64,000 bases of DNA from positions 2,790,001 through 2,854,000 of the forward strand of contig NZ_CP076326.1 of NCBI RefSeq assembly GCF_018771565.1, given 5' to 3'. The stretch is from Thermoflexus hugenholtzii (lineage in GTDB: Bacteria; Chloroflexota; Anaerolineae; Thermoflexales; Thermoflexaceae). Below are positions 1 through 7,618 of the stretch, piece after piece (the first letter of the stretch is position 1; the number at the start of each line of letters is the position of its first letter). A program made the translations under genes and the position numbers. The notes under the pieces were generated by a model, which saw only the letters and a list, made by a program, of their open reading frames with translations, was not told the origin of the DNA and did no database searches.

Positions 1-918
1 CATCAGGCGCCAGGCGTAGGCGAGGGCGGCCACCGCCCCGGGTGCCATGCCGCCCACCAGCCGATAGCCCCAGGCGATCTGAAAATACGCCAGGGCGACG
101 ATCAGGCCCCGCAGCAGGAGCAGGCGTCCCGCCTGCCGCAGGCCCGGATGCCGAAGGTCCACCGCCCAGGCCCAGGGCCAGCGGCGCAGCCCCGGCAGCA
201 GGCTGAGGTTATGAAGAAAGGCCCCCAGGATCACCCCCCAGGCCAGCCCGACGATGCCCAGGGGGGCGGCCAGGGCCAGCGCCCCCAGGATCGGCCCGGC
301 GTCCGCCAGCACCGAGCCCAGGGCCGGCCATGCGAAGCGGCGGGCGGTGTGGAGCACCGCCGTCAGCACCCCGCTGAGCCCGAAGAGCACCGTCCCGATC
401 CAGAGGATCCGCAGCAAACGAATGGCCACCTCCTGTCCCTCAGGGGGAAGGCCGGGTCCGAAGACCCGGCAGACCCAGAAGGGCGCGCTCCCGGCGATGA
501 GCAGGCCGGCCAGGGTCAGACCGATCAGGGTGAGAAGGGCCGCCGTGGTGGCCAGGCGGGCGGCTTCATGGGGATCGCGCAGGGAGAGCGCGGTGAGCAC
601 CGGCACCAGAACCACCGCCAGGGTTCCCCCGGTGAACAGGAAGAGGAAGTCCGGCATCACCATGGCGACGTCGAAAGCGCTCTTCTCCAGCCCGGTCCCG
701 AAGCGGGCGGCGACCACGATTTGAGCCAGGAAGCCAGTGAGCTTCCCCGCCAGCCCCAGGCCGGCCACCACGGCCGCCGGCTGCAGGATCTGACGAAGAA
801 ACCGGAGGGTGCCGGCATCCAGGAAAGGCGCGATGCGCCACAGGCCTTCCGCCCACTCCCCGAAGCCTTCCCGAGAGGTCGGATCGCACCGCCGTTCCGG
901 CCTTCCTCCCGATCCCAT
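1..918 (-). CDS. murJ: MurJ-type lipid II flippase, partial (C-terminus outside window)
   Basis: The first 306 residues of a polytopic membrane protein are visible and the frame runs open off the left edge. After a basic, soluble N-terminus the chain shows the MurJ/MviN signature region: a helix around residues 50-70, then 'DVAMVMPDFLFLFTGG' followed by 'VPVLTA', and several more hydrophobic helices. The family flips lipid II across the inner membrane for peptidoglycan synthesis and is usually about 500 residues long, so roughly 200 are missing. The ATG at 918 has GGAGG about 7 bases upstream. A different exporter of the MVF/MOP superfamily is the main alternative. Confidence 0.8.
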   Translation of the reverse strand, partial: MGSGGRPERRCDPTSREGFGEWAEGLWRIAPFLDAGTLRFLRQILQPAAVVAGLGLAGKLTGFLAQIVVAARFGTGLEKSAFDVAMVMPDFLFLFTGGTLAVVLVPVLTALSLRDPHEAARLATTAALLTLIGLTLAGLLIAGSAPFWVCRVFGPGLPPEGQEVAIRLLRILWIGTVLFGLSGVLTAVLHTARRFAWPALGSVLADAGPILGALALAAPLGIVGLAWGVILGAFLHNLSLLPGLRRWPWAWAVDLRHPGLRQAGRLLLLRGLIVALAYFQIAWGYRLVGGMAPGAVAALAYAWRLM

Positions 919-966
919 CCCCCACCTCCCGGCACGATCCCGCGGGATCGATCCCCCCGCCGCGCC

Positions 967-1890
967 TCACTTCCACGGCTCGGCGTAAAAGTCCAGATAC
1001 GCCTCCAGCGCCCCGGCCCACAGGGCATCGTCGTGGCCCCCCGGATGGATCTCGAAGCGCACAGAGGCCCCGCGCCCCTGCAGGATCTCCGCCAGCTGCC
1101 GGGCCCCCTCCAGCGCCCAGTCCGCATCCCCGGCGTCCAGGTAGATCCGGAGTCCCAGCAGGTCGGCTTCCTGGGCGAGAATGAGAGGATCATACGCCGG
1201 CGGGGCAGCGTTCACGCTCAGAGCGGGGCTGTGTCCCCCGACGCTGGCGAAGGCCTCGGGATGGCGCAGGGCGATCTCCAGGGCCCACACCCCGCCCCGC
1301 GAGATCCCCCCGATGGCCCGGGCCCACCGCGCCGGCATCGCCGGGTAACGCGCCTCGACCTCCGGGATCAGCGCCTCCATCACCACGGCCTCCACCGAGC
1401 CGGGCCCGCCGCTGGTCCCCAGGTATAGATCGTCCGGGAAGCCCGGCAGCACGATGAGGAAGGGCGGCCAGCGGCGGACGCCGATCCCTGCCGCCATCGC
1501 CTCATCGATGCCCAGCTGGTCCCAGTGCCGGTGATCATAGGGATACCCATGCAGGAGATACAGGGTCGGATACCGGTGCCCGGGATCCAGGCAGGGAGGC
1601 AGGTAAACCTGATAAGGGATCTCCAGCCCCAGGGTGGGGATCGGAAGAGAGGCGCGCTCCCAGCGGCCGGGCGTGCAGGTCGGCGTGGGCGCAGGCGTTG
1701 AGGTGGGCGTTGCCGTGGGTGTGGAGGTTGGAGTCGGCGACGGCGTCGCCGTGGGCACGGGCGTGGGTGTGGGAGGCGGCCAGGTGGGAAGCGCCATCCG
1801 CGCCCGAGGCCCTCCGAGAAGCGCCAGGTTCAACAGGAGCAGCAATCCAACGAGCGCCAGCCAGGGATCTTTCCGCATCTCCTCTTTCAT
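967..1890 (-). CDS. Membrane-anchored or secreted esterase (esterase D / PF00756 type)
   Basis: A 307-residue protein with an N-terminal hydrophobic helix (signal or anchor, residues 10-26), a roughly 45-residue Pro/Thr repeat linker, and an alpha/beta-hydrolase domain. The nucleophile elbow is G-I-S-R-G (Ser197), with likely Asp252 or Asp255 and His286 in 'HPGGHDD'. 'LYLLHGYPYD' forms the oxyanion-side strand. These are features of the putative esterase family that includes feruloyl esterases and S-formylglutathione hydrolase; the substrate cannot be told. A frame extension continues upstream into the Nudix gene, but the ATG at 1890 just before the hydrophobic helix is the sensible start. 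A second ATG at 1878 has GAGGAG abutting it. It follows the Nudix gene by 43 bases, probably co-transcribed. Confidence 0.75.
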   Translation of the reverse strand: MKEEMRKDPWLALVGLLLLLNLALLGGPRARMALPTWPPPTPTPVPTATPSPTPTSTPTATPTSTPAPTPTCTPGRWERASLPIPTLGLEIPYQVYLPPCLDPGHRYPTLYLLHGYPYDHRHWDQLGIDEAMAAGIGVRRWPPFLIVLPGFPDDLYLGTSGGPGSVEAVVMEALIPEVEARYPAMPARWARAIGGISRGGVWALEIALRHPEAFASVGGHSPALSVNAAPPAYDPLILAQEADLLGLRIYLDAGDADWALEGARQLAEILQGRGASVRFEIHPGGHDDALWAGALEAYLDFYAEPWK

Positions 1891-1933
1891 CCGGGGCCGG
1901 GATCTTTTTTCCGGGGTTCGCGTGGCTCGCTCT

Positions 1934-2896
1934 TCAACGGACCACGGCGCCGGGGAGCCCGGCGCGCGCGTCCTCGATGCGGATCCGCCAGCGAAGATCC
2001 AGGGGCTCCGGCAGTCGATCCGGCGGGAAGAACCCCACCTCCAGGGATTCCGCTCCATCGGCCTGGAGGTGCCCTCCGATGATGCGCGCCTCGAAGCAAG
2101 CCACCACCGGCTGGGAGCGATCCCCGTTCGGGTAGGTGAACGTCCACGCCGGATCCGTATAGAGGCCGGTCAGGCGGAGGGGCTCCACCTCCAGGCCGGT
2201 TTCCTCCCACACCTCCCGGACCAGGGTTTGATCGATGCGCTCGCCGATCTCCATGATCCCCCCGGGGAGGCCCCATTCCCCGTTGTCCTCGCGGCGCTGG
2301 AGGAGGATCTCCCCCCGATCGTTGAAGATCACCGCGCTGGTGGCGGGGACGACCAGGGGGGCGGAGCCCACCCGCGCCCGCAGGCGCCGGATGGTCTCGC
2401 CCGGTCGTGAAGCGAGGCGGCCGGGGGCGCCGGTCCGAAAGGCGGCGGCGGGATCGTGGCGACGGAAATCGGCGATCATCGCCGCATACCAGGGGGGAAG
2501 GGGCGGCAGCTCCGCCAGGGACACCCAGTCCAGGGCCAGGGATTCCCGTCCGTCCGGGCGCAGGGTGCCCCCTGCGGGACGGGCCAGAAAGCAAGCGGTC
2601 ACCGGGTGGACGACGTCGCCGTTCGGGTAGCGCACCATAAACTCCGGGGACGTGTAGAGGCCGATCAATCGCTCCACGCGGATGGAGAGGCCGGTCTCCT
2701 CCCGGACCTCCCGGTGGAGGGCCTGGAGGAGGGACTCGCCGGGCTCCATCACCCCGCCGGGGAGCCCCCAGGCCTCGAAGTCGGCCCGGCGCTGCAGCAG
2801 GATCCGTCCGGCCTCGTCGACGATGAGGGCGGTCGCGTAGACCAGCCAGACCGGCTCCGGGCCGATCCGCTCCCGTAGCCAGCGGATGTAATCCAT
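1934..2896 (-). CDS. Tandem double-Nudix hydrolase
   Basis: A 320-residue protein made of two Nudix domains in a row, about residues 15-150 and 175-315. Both carry a complete Nudix box (G-x5-E-x7-R-E-U-x-E-E-x-G-U): 'GVMEPGE...REVREETGL' and 'GIMEIGE...REVWEETGL'. The halves are clearly homologous ('LLQRR...WGLPGG', 'LIGLYTSPE' versus 'LTGLYTDPA', 'YPNGD', 'VTACF/VVACF'), so it arose by internal duplication and fusion. Nudix enzymes cleave nucleoside diphosphate-linked compounds with Mg2+; the substrate is unknown. A short N-terminal piece ('MDYIRWLRERIGPEP') resembles the leader of Nudix proteins of the YjhB type. It lies just downstream of tRNA-Glu. Confidence 0.85.
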   Translation of the reverse strand: MDYIRWLRERIGPEPVWLVYATALIVDEAGRILLQRRADFEAWGLPGGVMEPGESLLQALHREVREETGLSIRVERLIGLYTSPEFMVRYPNGDVVHPVTACFLARPAGGTLRPDGRESLALDWVSLAELPPLPPWYAAMIADFRRHDPAAAFRTGAPGRLASRPGETIRRLRARVGSAPLVVPATSAVIFNDRGEILLQRREDNGEWGLPGGIMEIGERIDQTLVREVWEETGLEVEPLRLTGLYTDPAWTFTYPNGDRSQPVVACFEARIIGGHLQADGAESLEVGFFPPDRLPEPLDLRWRIRIEDARAGLPGAVVR

Positions 2897-2953
2897 CGCG
2901 GCGCAGGCCTCCTCGGTAAAGCAAATCGGGCGCGGCCTCTGCCGCGCCCGGGA

Positions 2954-3032
2954 TGGTGGCCCCGGCGGGATTTGAACCCGCGATCTCTGCCTTGAGAGGG
3001 CAGCGTCCTAAACCGGGCTAGACGACGGGGCC
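2954..3032 (-). tRNA. tRNA-Glu (anticodon CTC)
   Basis: Full cloverleaf on the minus strand. The acceptor stem GGCCCCG pairs with CGGGGCC, the anticodon stem CTGCC/GGCAG carries loop CTCTCAA with anticodon CTC (plus-strand positions 2994-2996), and the T arm is GCGGG-TTCAAAT-CCCGC. Discriminator A is followed by an encoded CCA at 2954-2956. CTC reads GAG, a frequent codon in this GC-rich genome. Confidence 0.95.
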
Positions 3033-3052
3033 ACGGTCCTTGCATTTCAATC

Positions 3053-4018
3053 TTACCGTGGGAGCCTTCCTCCGTCAAGACGGAGCGACCCGGAGGCGCG
3101 GAGGCTCGTGCCCCCGCACGCCGGATGGAGACGGGTCACCGCATCGATGCGGCGGCCGTCCACCGTGATGAACTCGAAGGTGATCCGGCACGCGTTCGCC
3201 TCCACCCGCATCGCCCCATGCTGGGCCCAATAGCGAACCCGGCTGCCGGGGACCGGGGCGCGGAAAGGGTAACGAGCGGGATGGCCGCCCAGCCCGTTGA
3301 CAAAGTAGAGGACCCCGTCCCGTTCGATCCGTTCGTAGACGTGGTCGTGCCCGGCGAGGACGGCGGCGACCCCCCAGGCGGCGAAGGGCCACTGGAGGGC
3401 GGGGGTGGAGCCGTGCAGGCCCGAGGAGTAAGGGGGGTGATGCATCACCACGAGGCGCCACGGCGCATCGGAGGCCTTCAATCGTTCCGCCAGCCAGCGG
3501 GCCTGGCGGGAGTCCGCGGTGATCCCGTCGGGCTCGTGAGGATCGCTGTCCAGGAGGAACAGGTGCACCGGACCCCAGCGGACGTCGTAATAACGCTCGT
3601 TGCCGGGCAGGTCGAAATATTCGAGATAGGGCCGCGCGCCGGCGGCCGCCCAGTCGTGGTTGCCCAGGACGGGGAAGAAGCGGTTGCGGTCGGCGCCCGG
3701 GCCGTAGCGGCCCCGGTAAGGGGCGATGAACGTGTGGTAATACTGCCCGATGTTCGCATCGATGGTCCGAGCTTCCCCGCGCGGGTAGTTGTTGTCCCCG
3801 GTGGTGACGATGAAATCGGGATTCCAGCCGCGGACCAGCCGGGCCACGGCCTCGGCGGCCGGACCGGCCTGCCCGTAGTCGCCGATCACGGCGAAGCGCA
3901 CGGATGGGGTCGGTGTCGGGGCTTGGGGCGCTCGATCCCCCGCCGAACCACGGGGATCGGCGAAGGCCAGCGCCCCGAGCAGGAGCAGCCCGAACCCTAT
4001 TCGCTTCCACACGCGCAT
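3053..4018 (-). CDS. Exported calcineurin-like metallophosphoesterase
   Basis: 321 residues. An N-terminal signal helix (about 5-20) and a short Pro/Thr stretch precede a metallophosphoesterase core. The metal-binding motifs appear in order: 'GDYG' (D-x-G variant), 'GDNNY' (GDxx), 'GNHD', 'HHPPY' and 'GHDHVYER'. The family uses a dinuclear metal centre to hydrolyse phosphomonoesters; members of this layout resemble purple acid phosphatase or phosphodiesterase types and act outside the cytoplasm. The stop lies 20 bases from the tRNA-Glu 5' end on the same strand, so the two could be read together. Confidence 0.85.
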   Translation of the reverse strand: MRVWKRIGFGLLLLGALAFADPRGSAGDRAPQAPTPTPSVRFAVIGDYGQAGPAAEAVARLVRGWNPDFIVTTGDNNYPRGEARTIDANIGQYYHTFIAPYRGRYGPGADRNRFFPVLGNHDWAAAGARPYLEYFDLPGNERYYDVRWGPVHLFLLDSDPHEPDGITADSRQARWLAERLKASDAPWRLVVMHHPPYSSGLHGSTPALQWPFAAWGVAAVLAGHDHVYERIERDGVLYFVNGLGGHPARYPFRAPVPGSRVRYWAQHGAMRVEANACRITFEFITVDGRRIDAVTRLHPACGGTSLRASGSLRLDGGRLPR

Positions 4019-4087
4019 AGATCCTGTCTCTCTAGATCCATCGGCCGAGGGTTGCGCTTTTTTTCGTAACAGACCGTTAAGGGTCCA

Positions 4088-5011
4088 TTAGTTACGAGTT
4101 GTCTCCATGCTTTTATAGAGAAGGCATTTCACCAACGAATCTCGGAGAGTTTGGCTAAAAGGAGCTGTTACATGATCCGCTCCTGGTATGAGGATGAACG
4201 TGCAGGGCACATTGGCGCAGAGGTTCTCTGCGGATCCCCTTAAGGGATCCCGTTCGCCAACTATGACGCAAATCGGAACCCTCAAATGGGCCAAATCTTC
4301 TCGAGATACAGCAATTTCGGGCAAAGCTTCCACCATGGCAGCTAGTGCCAGAGGATCGTTGAAATAGCGTGTCATCAGCATAACGAATGTGGTATGGAGA
4401 ACCCCAGGCTTACGTCGAGCCTCGGGCCAAGCAGCGCTGAGAGGTCCAATCGCCCGGCCTGCCCGGAGCTGCTGAGCGATAGCTTCCAGGGACTGTTGAA
4501 AATCCCTTTCTTCAGGATTGGCCCATCCTGCGCCCATTATGCTAAGGGTACGCACCCGCTGGGGATACAACACGGCAAATTTCAGGACGAGGAAGCCTCC
4601 GAGCGAATAACCGACCAGGTGAGCGCTTTGGATCCCCAATTCATCCATCAACGCGGCGATGTCTTTCACCATCTCCAAACCATAGGCCTCTGGGCTATGG
4701 GGCTTATCGCTCAAGCCATGCCCGCGCAAGTCCATGGCGATCACTCGAAAATGAGCTTTAAGTTCATTGTGAATTCCAGGCAACCGCCAGTTTAAATCAG
4801 CGTTGGTAGCGAATCCATGGACTAAGATAACGGGCTCCCCTGCTCCCTCATCCGTATAATGAAGGTGGATGTTGTTGACTTCCACATATTGGCCGACTAC
4901 ACGGTGGGTTAGCTTGAAGTAAAAGTAGAGGGAGCTTATTGCGACCGCTAGAATCAAAGTTAAGAACAGCAAGACTCCCGAAGTCCAGCGCTTCCGGATT
5001 TTGCTCTTCAT
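4088..5011 (-). CDS. Membrane-anchored alpha/beta hydrolase in a low-GC island
   Basis: 307 residues. A basic N-terminus and one hydrophobic helix (about 11-33) precede an alpha/beta-hydrolase fold with 'ILVHGFATNADLNW' (HG oxyanion motif), 'DLRGHG', nucleophile elbow G-Y-S-L-G and terminal 'GADHV' histidine. The layout fits the esterase, haloperoxidase or epoxide-hydrolase-like superfamily; no substrate can be named. The gene and its flanks are visibly poorer in GC than the neighbours and use A/T-ending codons freely, which suggests recent acquisition. An imperfect inverted repeat with CGTAAC/GTTACG arms lies just beyond the 3' end (about 4065-4098). Confidence 0.75.
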   Translation of the reverse strand: MKSKIRKRWTSGVLLFLTLILAVAISSLYFYFKLTHRVVGQYVEVNNIHLHYTDEGAGEPVILVHGFATNADLNWRLPGIHNELKAHFRVIAMDLRGHGLSDKPHSPEAYGLEMVKDIAALMDELGIQSAHLVGYSLGGFLVLKFAVLYPQRVRTLSIMGAGWANPEERDFQQSLEAIAQQLRAGRAIGPLSAAWPEARRKPGVLHTTFVMLMTRYFNDPLALAAMVEALPEIAVSREDLAHLRVPICVIVGERDPLRGSAENLCANVPCTFILIPGADHVTAPFSQTLRDSLVKCLLYKSMETTRN

Positions 5012-5174
5012 TTTCCTCGTTCCTCAACGAGACCTGCAGCCTCTGGTGGGATATATCTTCCCTGAGAGAAGATTTCAACGGAGGCCAGGACGCGCTATTG
5101 CTTTATGTGTCAGAGGGCGGTCTGCTAAGCACCCCTCGGGTGAGAAAGGTGAGCACAGCCCGGGAAAGCGGCTT

Positions 5175-6437
5175 TCACGGGCCCTCAATAAGCACCCGGT
5201 GAGGATCCACCCGGTTGTTCAGCGGGGCGATCTCCACGTCCTCGTGGATCAGGCCGGCCCAGAAATACAGGGGGTTGCGGGGTGGCACGTAGGTGATCCG
5301 GATGCAGCCGGTCACGATGGCCGTTCGGCCCGCCGGCAGATAGTAATACGGCCGGCCGTCGATGATCCGCACCTCGAGATCCTCCGGGCGGCCCACCGCC
5401 CAGCGGAAGGGGTAGTTGCGCAGGGAGGTGTCGAAGTCGATGCCCACCCGCCAGGCCCCGGATTCCTCGGCCCAGCCCTCCGGCCGCCCCGGCTGCGGCG
5501 TGTTGAAGGTCTGATCCAGATCATAACAGGTCCCGGGGGGCGGCCCGCTGGTCCGGATCGGAACCGCCCCGTAGTTATGCACCGTCAGCGTGAAATAGAG
5601 GAAGCCGCCGAGGTTGACCGGGATGTAATCCCCGGTCCCTGCGGAGATGTCCGAACGGAACTCCACCCGTCCGTTGAGGATCTCCGCCCGCGGCACTCCG
5701 CCCTCGCGGATGGTCAGGGTTCCGGTGACCACATCCCGAAGCCCCAGGGCGTCCTCCGCCACCGCGTAGACCGTGTAGGTTCCGTCGGGGGGCGGCTCCT
5801 GGCCTCGATCGACGCCGGCGTCGTAGTCGAAGATGTGGCATCCCTCCTCGCCGGGCTTGCGCAGCTGCACCTCCTTGCGGGGGACCGGGTAACGGACGCC
5901 GTCGGCGCCCTCCAGGTAGACGAGGATCTGGGCCGGTCGGTTGATGCAAACGTTGATGGTCGCCCGGTCGCTCAACCCGTCCCGGTTGGGGGTGAACTCG
6001 GGGGGCGAGATGCTGAAGCCGGTGATGCGGAGAGCCTGAGGGTGCGATCCGCTCACGGTGAGGGTGCCGGTGATCTGCGCCGTCTCCGATCCGTCCCGGG
6101 CCTCCACCACCCAGGTGTAATGGCCGTCGGGGAGCAGCTGGTTCTCCACCACCCCGTTGAACAGGACCTCATATTCCCCCCGAGGCCGGGGTTGTTCCCG
6201 CCGGAAGTAGCGGGGGGTCCCGTCCGGGCCCACGAAATAGATCGAGACGATGGCGTTCCGACCCAGCGCGTAACGGATCGCCACCACCTCGTTCCGGCCG
6301 TCCCCATCCGGAGTCAGGAGATCCGGCTGGATCGTGGCGGAGCGCAGCAACGGGGCCGGCCGGCATGCGGACAGGGCGAGCAACAGCCCGATCAGACCGA
6401 ACCATCGTCCGAAGCGCCGCATCTCAGGAACGCGCAT
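5175..6437 (-). CDS. Lipoprotein with FlgD/CHU_C-type Ig-like repeats
   Basis: 420 residues. A lipobox 'LALSAC' near residue 24 predicts a lipid-anchored exported protein. Two related Ig-like units follow, each opening with a 'TP(D/N)xDG' signature ('LTPDGDGRNEVVAIRY' and 'FTPNRDGLSDRATINV') and ending in a 'DGxYT' strand ('DGHYTWVVEA', 'DGTYTVYAVA'), the pattern of FlgD Ig-like or gliding-motility CHU_C modules. A C-terminal domain of about 160 residues has no recognised motif. The role is probably a structural or adhesive surface protein. The start at 6437 has GGAGG two bases upstream, which is close; the second ATG at 6422 is an alternative. Confidence 0.65.
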   Translation of the reverse strand: MRVPEMRRFGRWFGLIGLLLALSACRPAPLLRSATIQPDLLTPDGDGRNEVVAIRYALGRNAIVSIYFVGPDGTPRYFRREQPRPRGEYEVLFNGVVENQLLPDGHYTWVVEARDGSETAQITGTLTVSGSHPQALRITGFSISPPEFTPNRDGLSDRATINVCINRPAQILVYLEGADGVRYPVPRKEVQLRKPGEEGCHIFDYDAGVDRGQEPPPDGTYTVYAVAEDALGLRDVVTGTLTIREGGVPRAEILNGRVEFRSDISAGTGDYIPVNLGGFLYFTLTVHNYGAVPIRTSGPPPGTCYDLDQTFNTPQPGRPEGWAEESGAWRVGIDFDTSLRNYPFRWAVGRPEDLEVRIIDGRPYYYLPAGRTAIVTGCIRITYVPPRNPLYFWAGLIHEDVEIAPLNNRVDPHRVLIEGP

Positions 6438-6475
6438 AGCCTCCGGTCCTCATGAGGATCAATCCCGGATGATGT

Positions 6476-6742
6476 TCAGAGCCCTCCGGCCAGCAGCGCC
6501 TTGAGGAGCCGGCCGGCCAGCTCGATGAGCAGGATGGCCACCAGGGGCGTGAAGTCCAGTCCGCCGACCGGGGGGATGTAACGCCGCAGCGGATTCAGCA
6601 CCGGCTCCACCAGACCTCCCAGAAGACGGCGAGCCGGATGCCACGGGTCCATGCCGATCCACGAAGTGAACACGTAGACCACGATCAGCAGGACGTAGAG
6701 GTTGACCAGGGCGTCCACCAGTGAGATCCAGTTTCCGGACAT
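6476..6742 (-). CDS. yggT: YggT family membrane protein
   Basis: 88 residues with two hydrophobic helices (about 7-27 and 64-82) and the family's central motif 'PVLNPLRRYIPPVGGLDFTPLVAI'-like loop with conserved Pro and 'DFTP'. YggT proteins are small integral membrane proteins, linked genetically to osmotic or ion stress and often encoded next to YggS, as here (YggS lies 124 bases upstream on the same strand). Some homologues sit in division operons (YlmG). The exact function is not settled. Confidence 0.85.
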   Translation of the reverse strand: MSGNWISLVDALVNLYVLLIVVYVFTSWIGMDPWHPARRLLGGLVEPVLNPLRRYIPPVGGLDFTPLVAILLIELAGRLLKALLAGGL

Positions 6743-6866
6743 CTCCGTCGGTTTCCTCCTGAGGAATCAGGGAGGGCGGCCTGCGCGCCCATCCGTTCCC
6801 CATCTTACCTCAAGGCGGTTCCCCGGGGTGGAGGCAAGGGCCAGGGGTCGGGGGGCCGTGGGGACC

Positions 6867-7610
6867 TCAACGCGCGGGGCGTTCTCCGAAGATGGCCCGT
6901 CCCAGGCGGATCATCGTGGCGCCTTCCTCGATGGCCACCTCGAAGTCATCGGTCATCCCCATGGAGAGATGGGCCCAGGAGGCTCGGGGGAACCGCTTGG
7001 CCAGAAAGTCCCGCAGGGCCCGCAACCGCCGAAACACCGGCCGCACCGTTTCCGGGTCGGAGGCCATGGGGGCGACGGTCATCAGCCCGCTCACCCGCAG
7101 GCCCGGCAGGTCCAGGATACGGGCCACCGCCTCCATGAACGCCTCGCGCTGGCTCGGGTCCTCTTCCCAGCGGTGCAGAGGGAAGCCGTATTTGGTGGCC
7201 TCGCCGGAGACGTTGCACTCCAGCAGGATCTCCACGACCCGCCCGCTTTCCGCTGCGAGGCGGCTCAGCTTCTCGGCCAGGGGGAGCGAGTCCACGGAGT
7301 GGATCACCTCGAAGAGGCCCAGGGCCCGCCGCGCTTTCCGGCGCTGCAGGTGGCCCACCAGATGCCAGTGGATGTGGGCCTCGCTCCCCAGCCGGGCGTG
7401 CACCTGTGGGATCTTCTCCTCCGCCTCTTCCACCCGGTTCTCCCCGAAGACCCGCAGGCCGCAGGCATAGGCTTCGACGATGCGCTCCGGCGGCACCGTT
7501 TTGGTCACCGCCACCACCGTCACCTCGGCCGGATCCCGGCCCGCCCGGCGGGCGGCTCGGGCGATCCGCTCCTGCACCGCTGCCCAGCGTTCGGCGACGG
7601 AGGCTTCCAT
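6867..7610 (-). CDS. yggS: YggS/PLPBP pyridoxal phosphate homeostasis protein
   Basis: 247 residues of the PLP-binding TIM-barrel family with alanine-racemase N-domain fold. Visible motifs are 'VTVVAVTKTVPPERI' (PLP lysine in AVTK), 'FGENRVEEAEEK', 'WHLVGHLQRRKA', 'SVDS', 'LLECNVSGEATKYGF', 'GLMTVAP' and 'LSMGMTDDFEVAI...GATMIRLGRAIFG'. It buffers free PLP in the cytoplasm. The frame extends upstream but the ATG at 7610 matches the family N-terminus and lies 8 bases behind the rtcB stop, so translation is probably coupled. Confidence 0.93.
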   Translation of the reverse strand: MEASVAERWAAVQERIARAARRAGRDPAEVTVVAVTKTVPPERIVEAYACGLRVFGENRVEEAEEKIPQVHARLGSEAHIHWHLVGHLQRRKARRALGLFEVIHSVDSLPLAEKLSRLAAESGRVVEILLECNVSGEATKYGFPLHRWEEDPSQREAFMEAVARILDLPGLRVSGLMTVAPMASDPETVRPVFRRLRALRDFLAKRFPRASWAHLSMGMTDDFEVAIEEGATMIRLGRAIFGERPAR

Positions 7611-7618
7611 CGAGGGTC

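Noticed and set aside
4040-4100. CGTAAC/GTTACG inverted repeat as a terminator of the alpha/beta hydrolase gene
   Set aside because: On the transcribed strand the hairpin is followed by A residues, not U; stem is interrupted.
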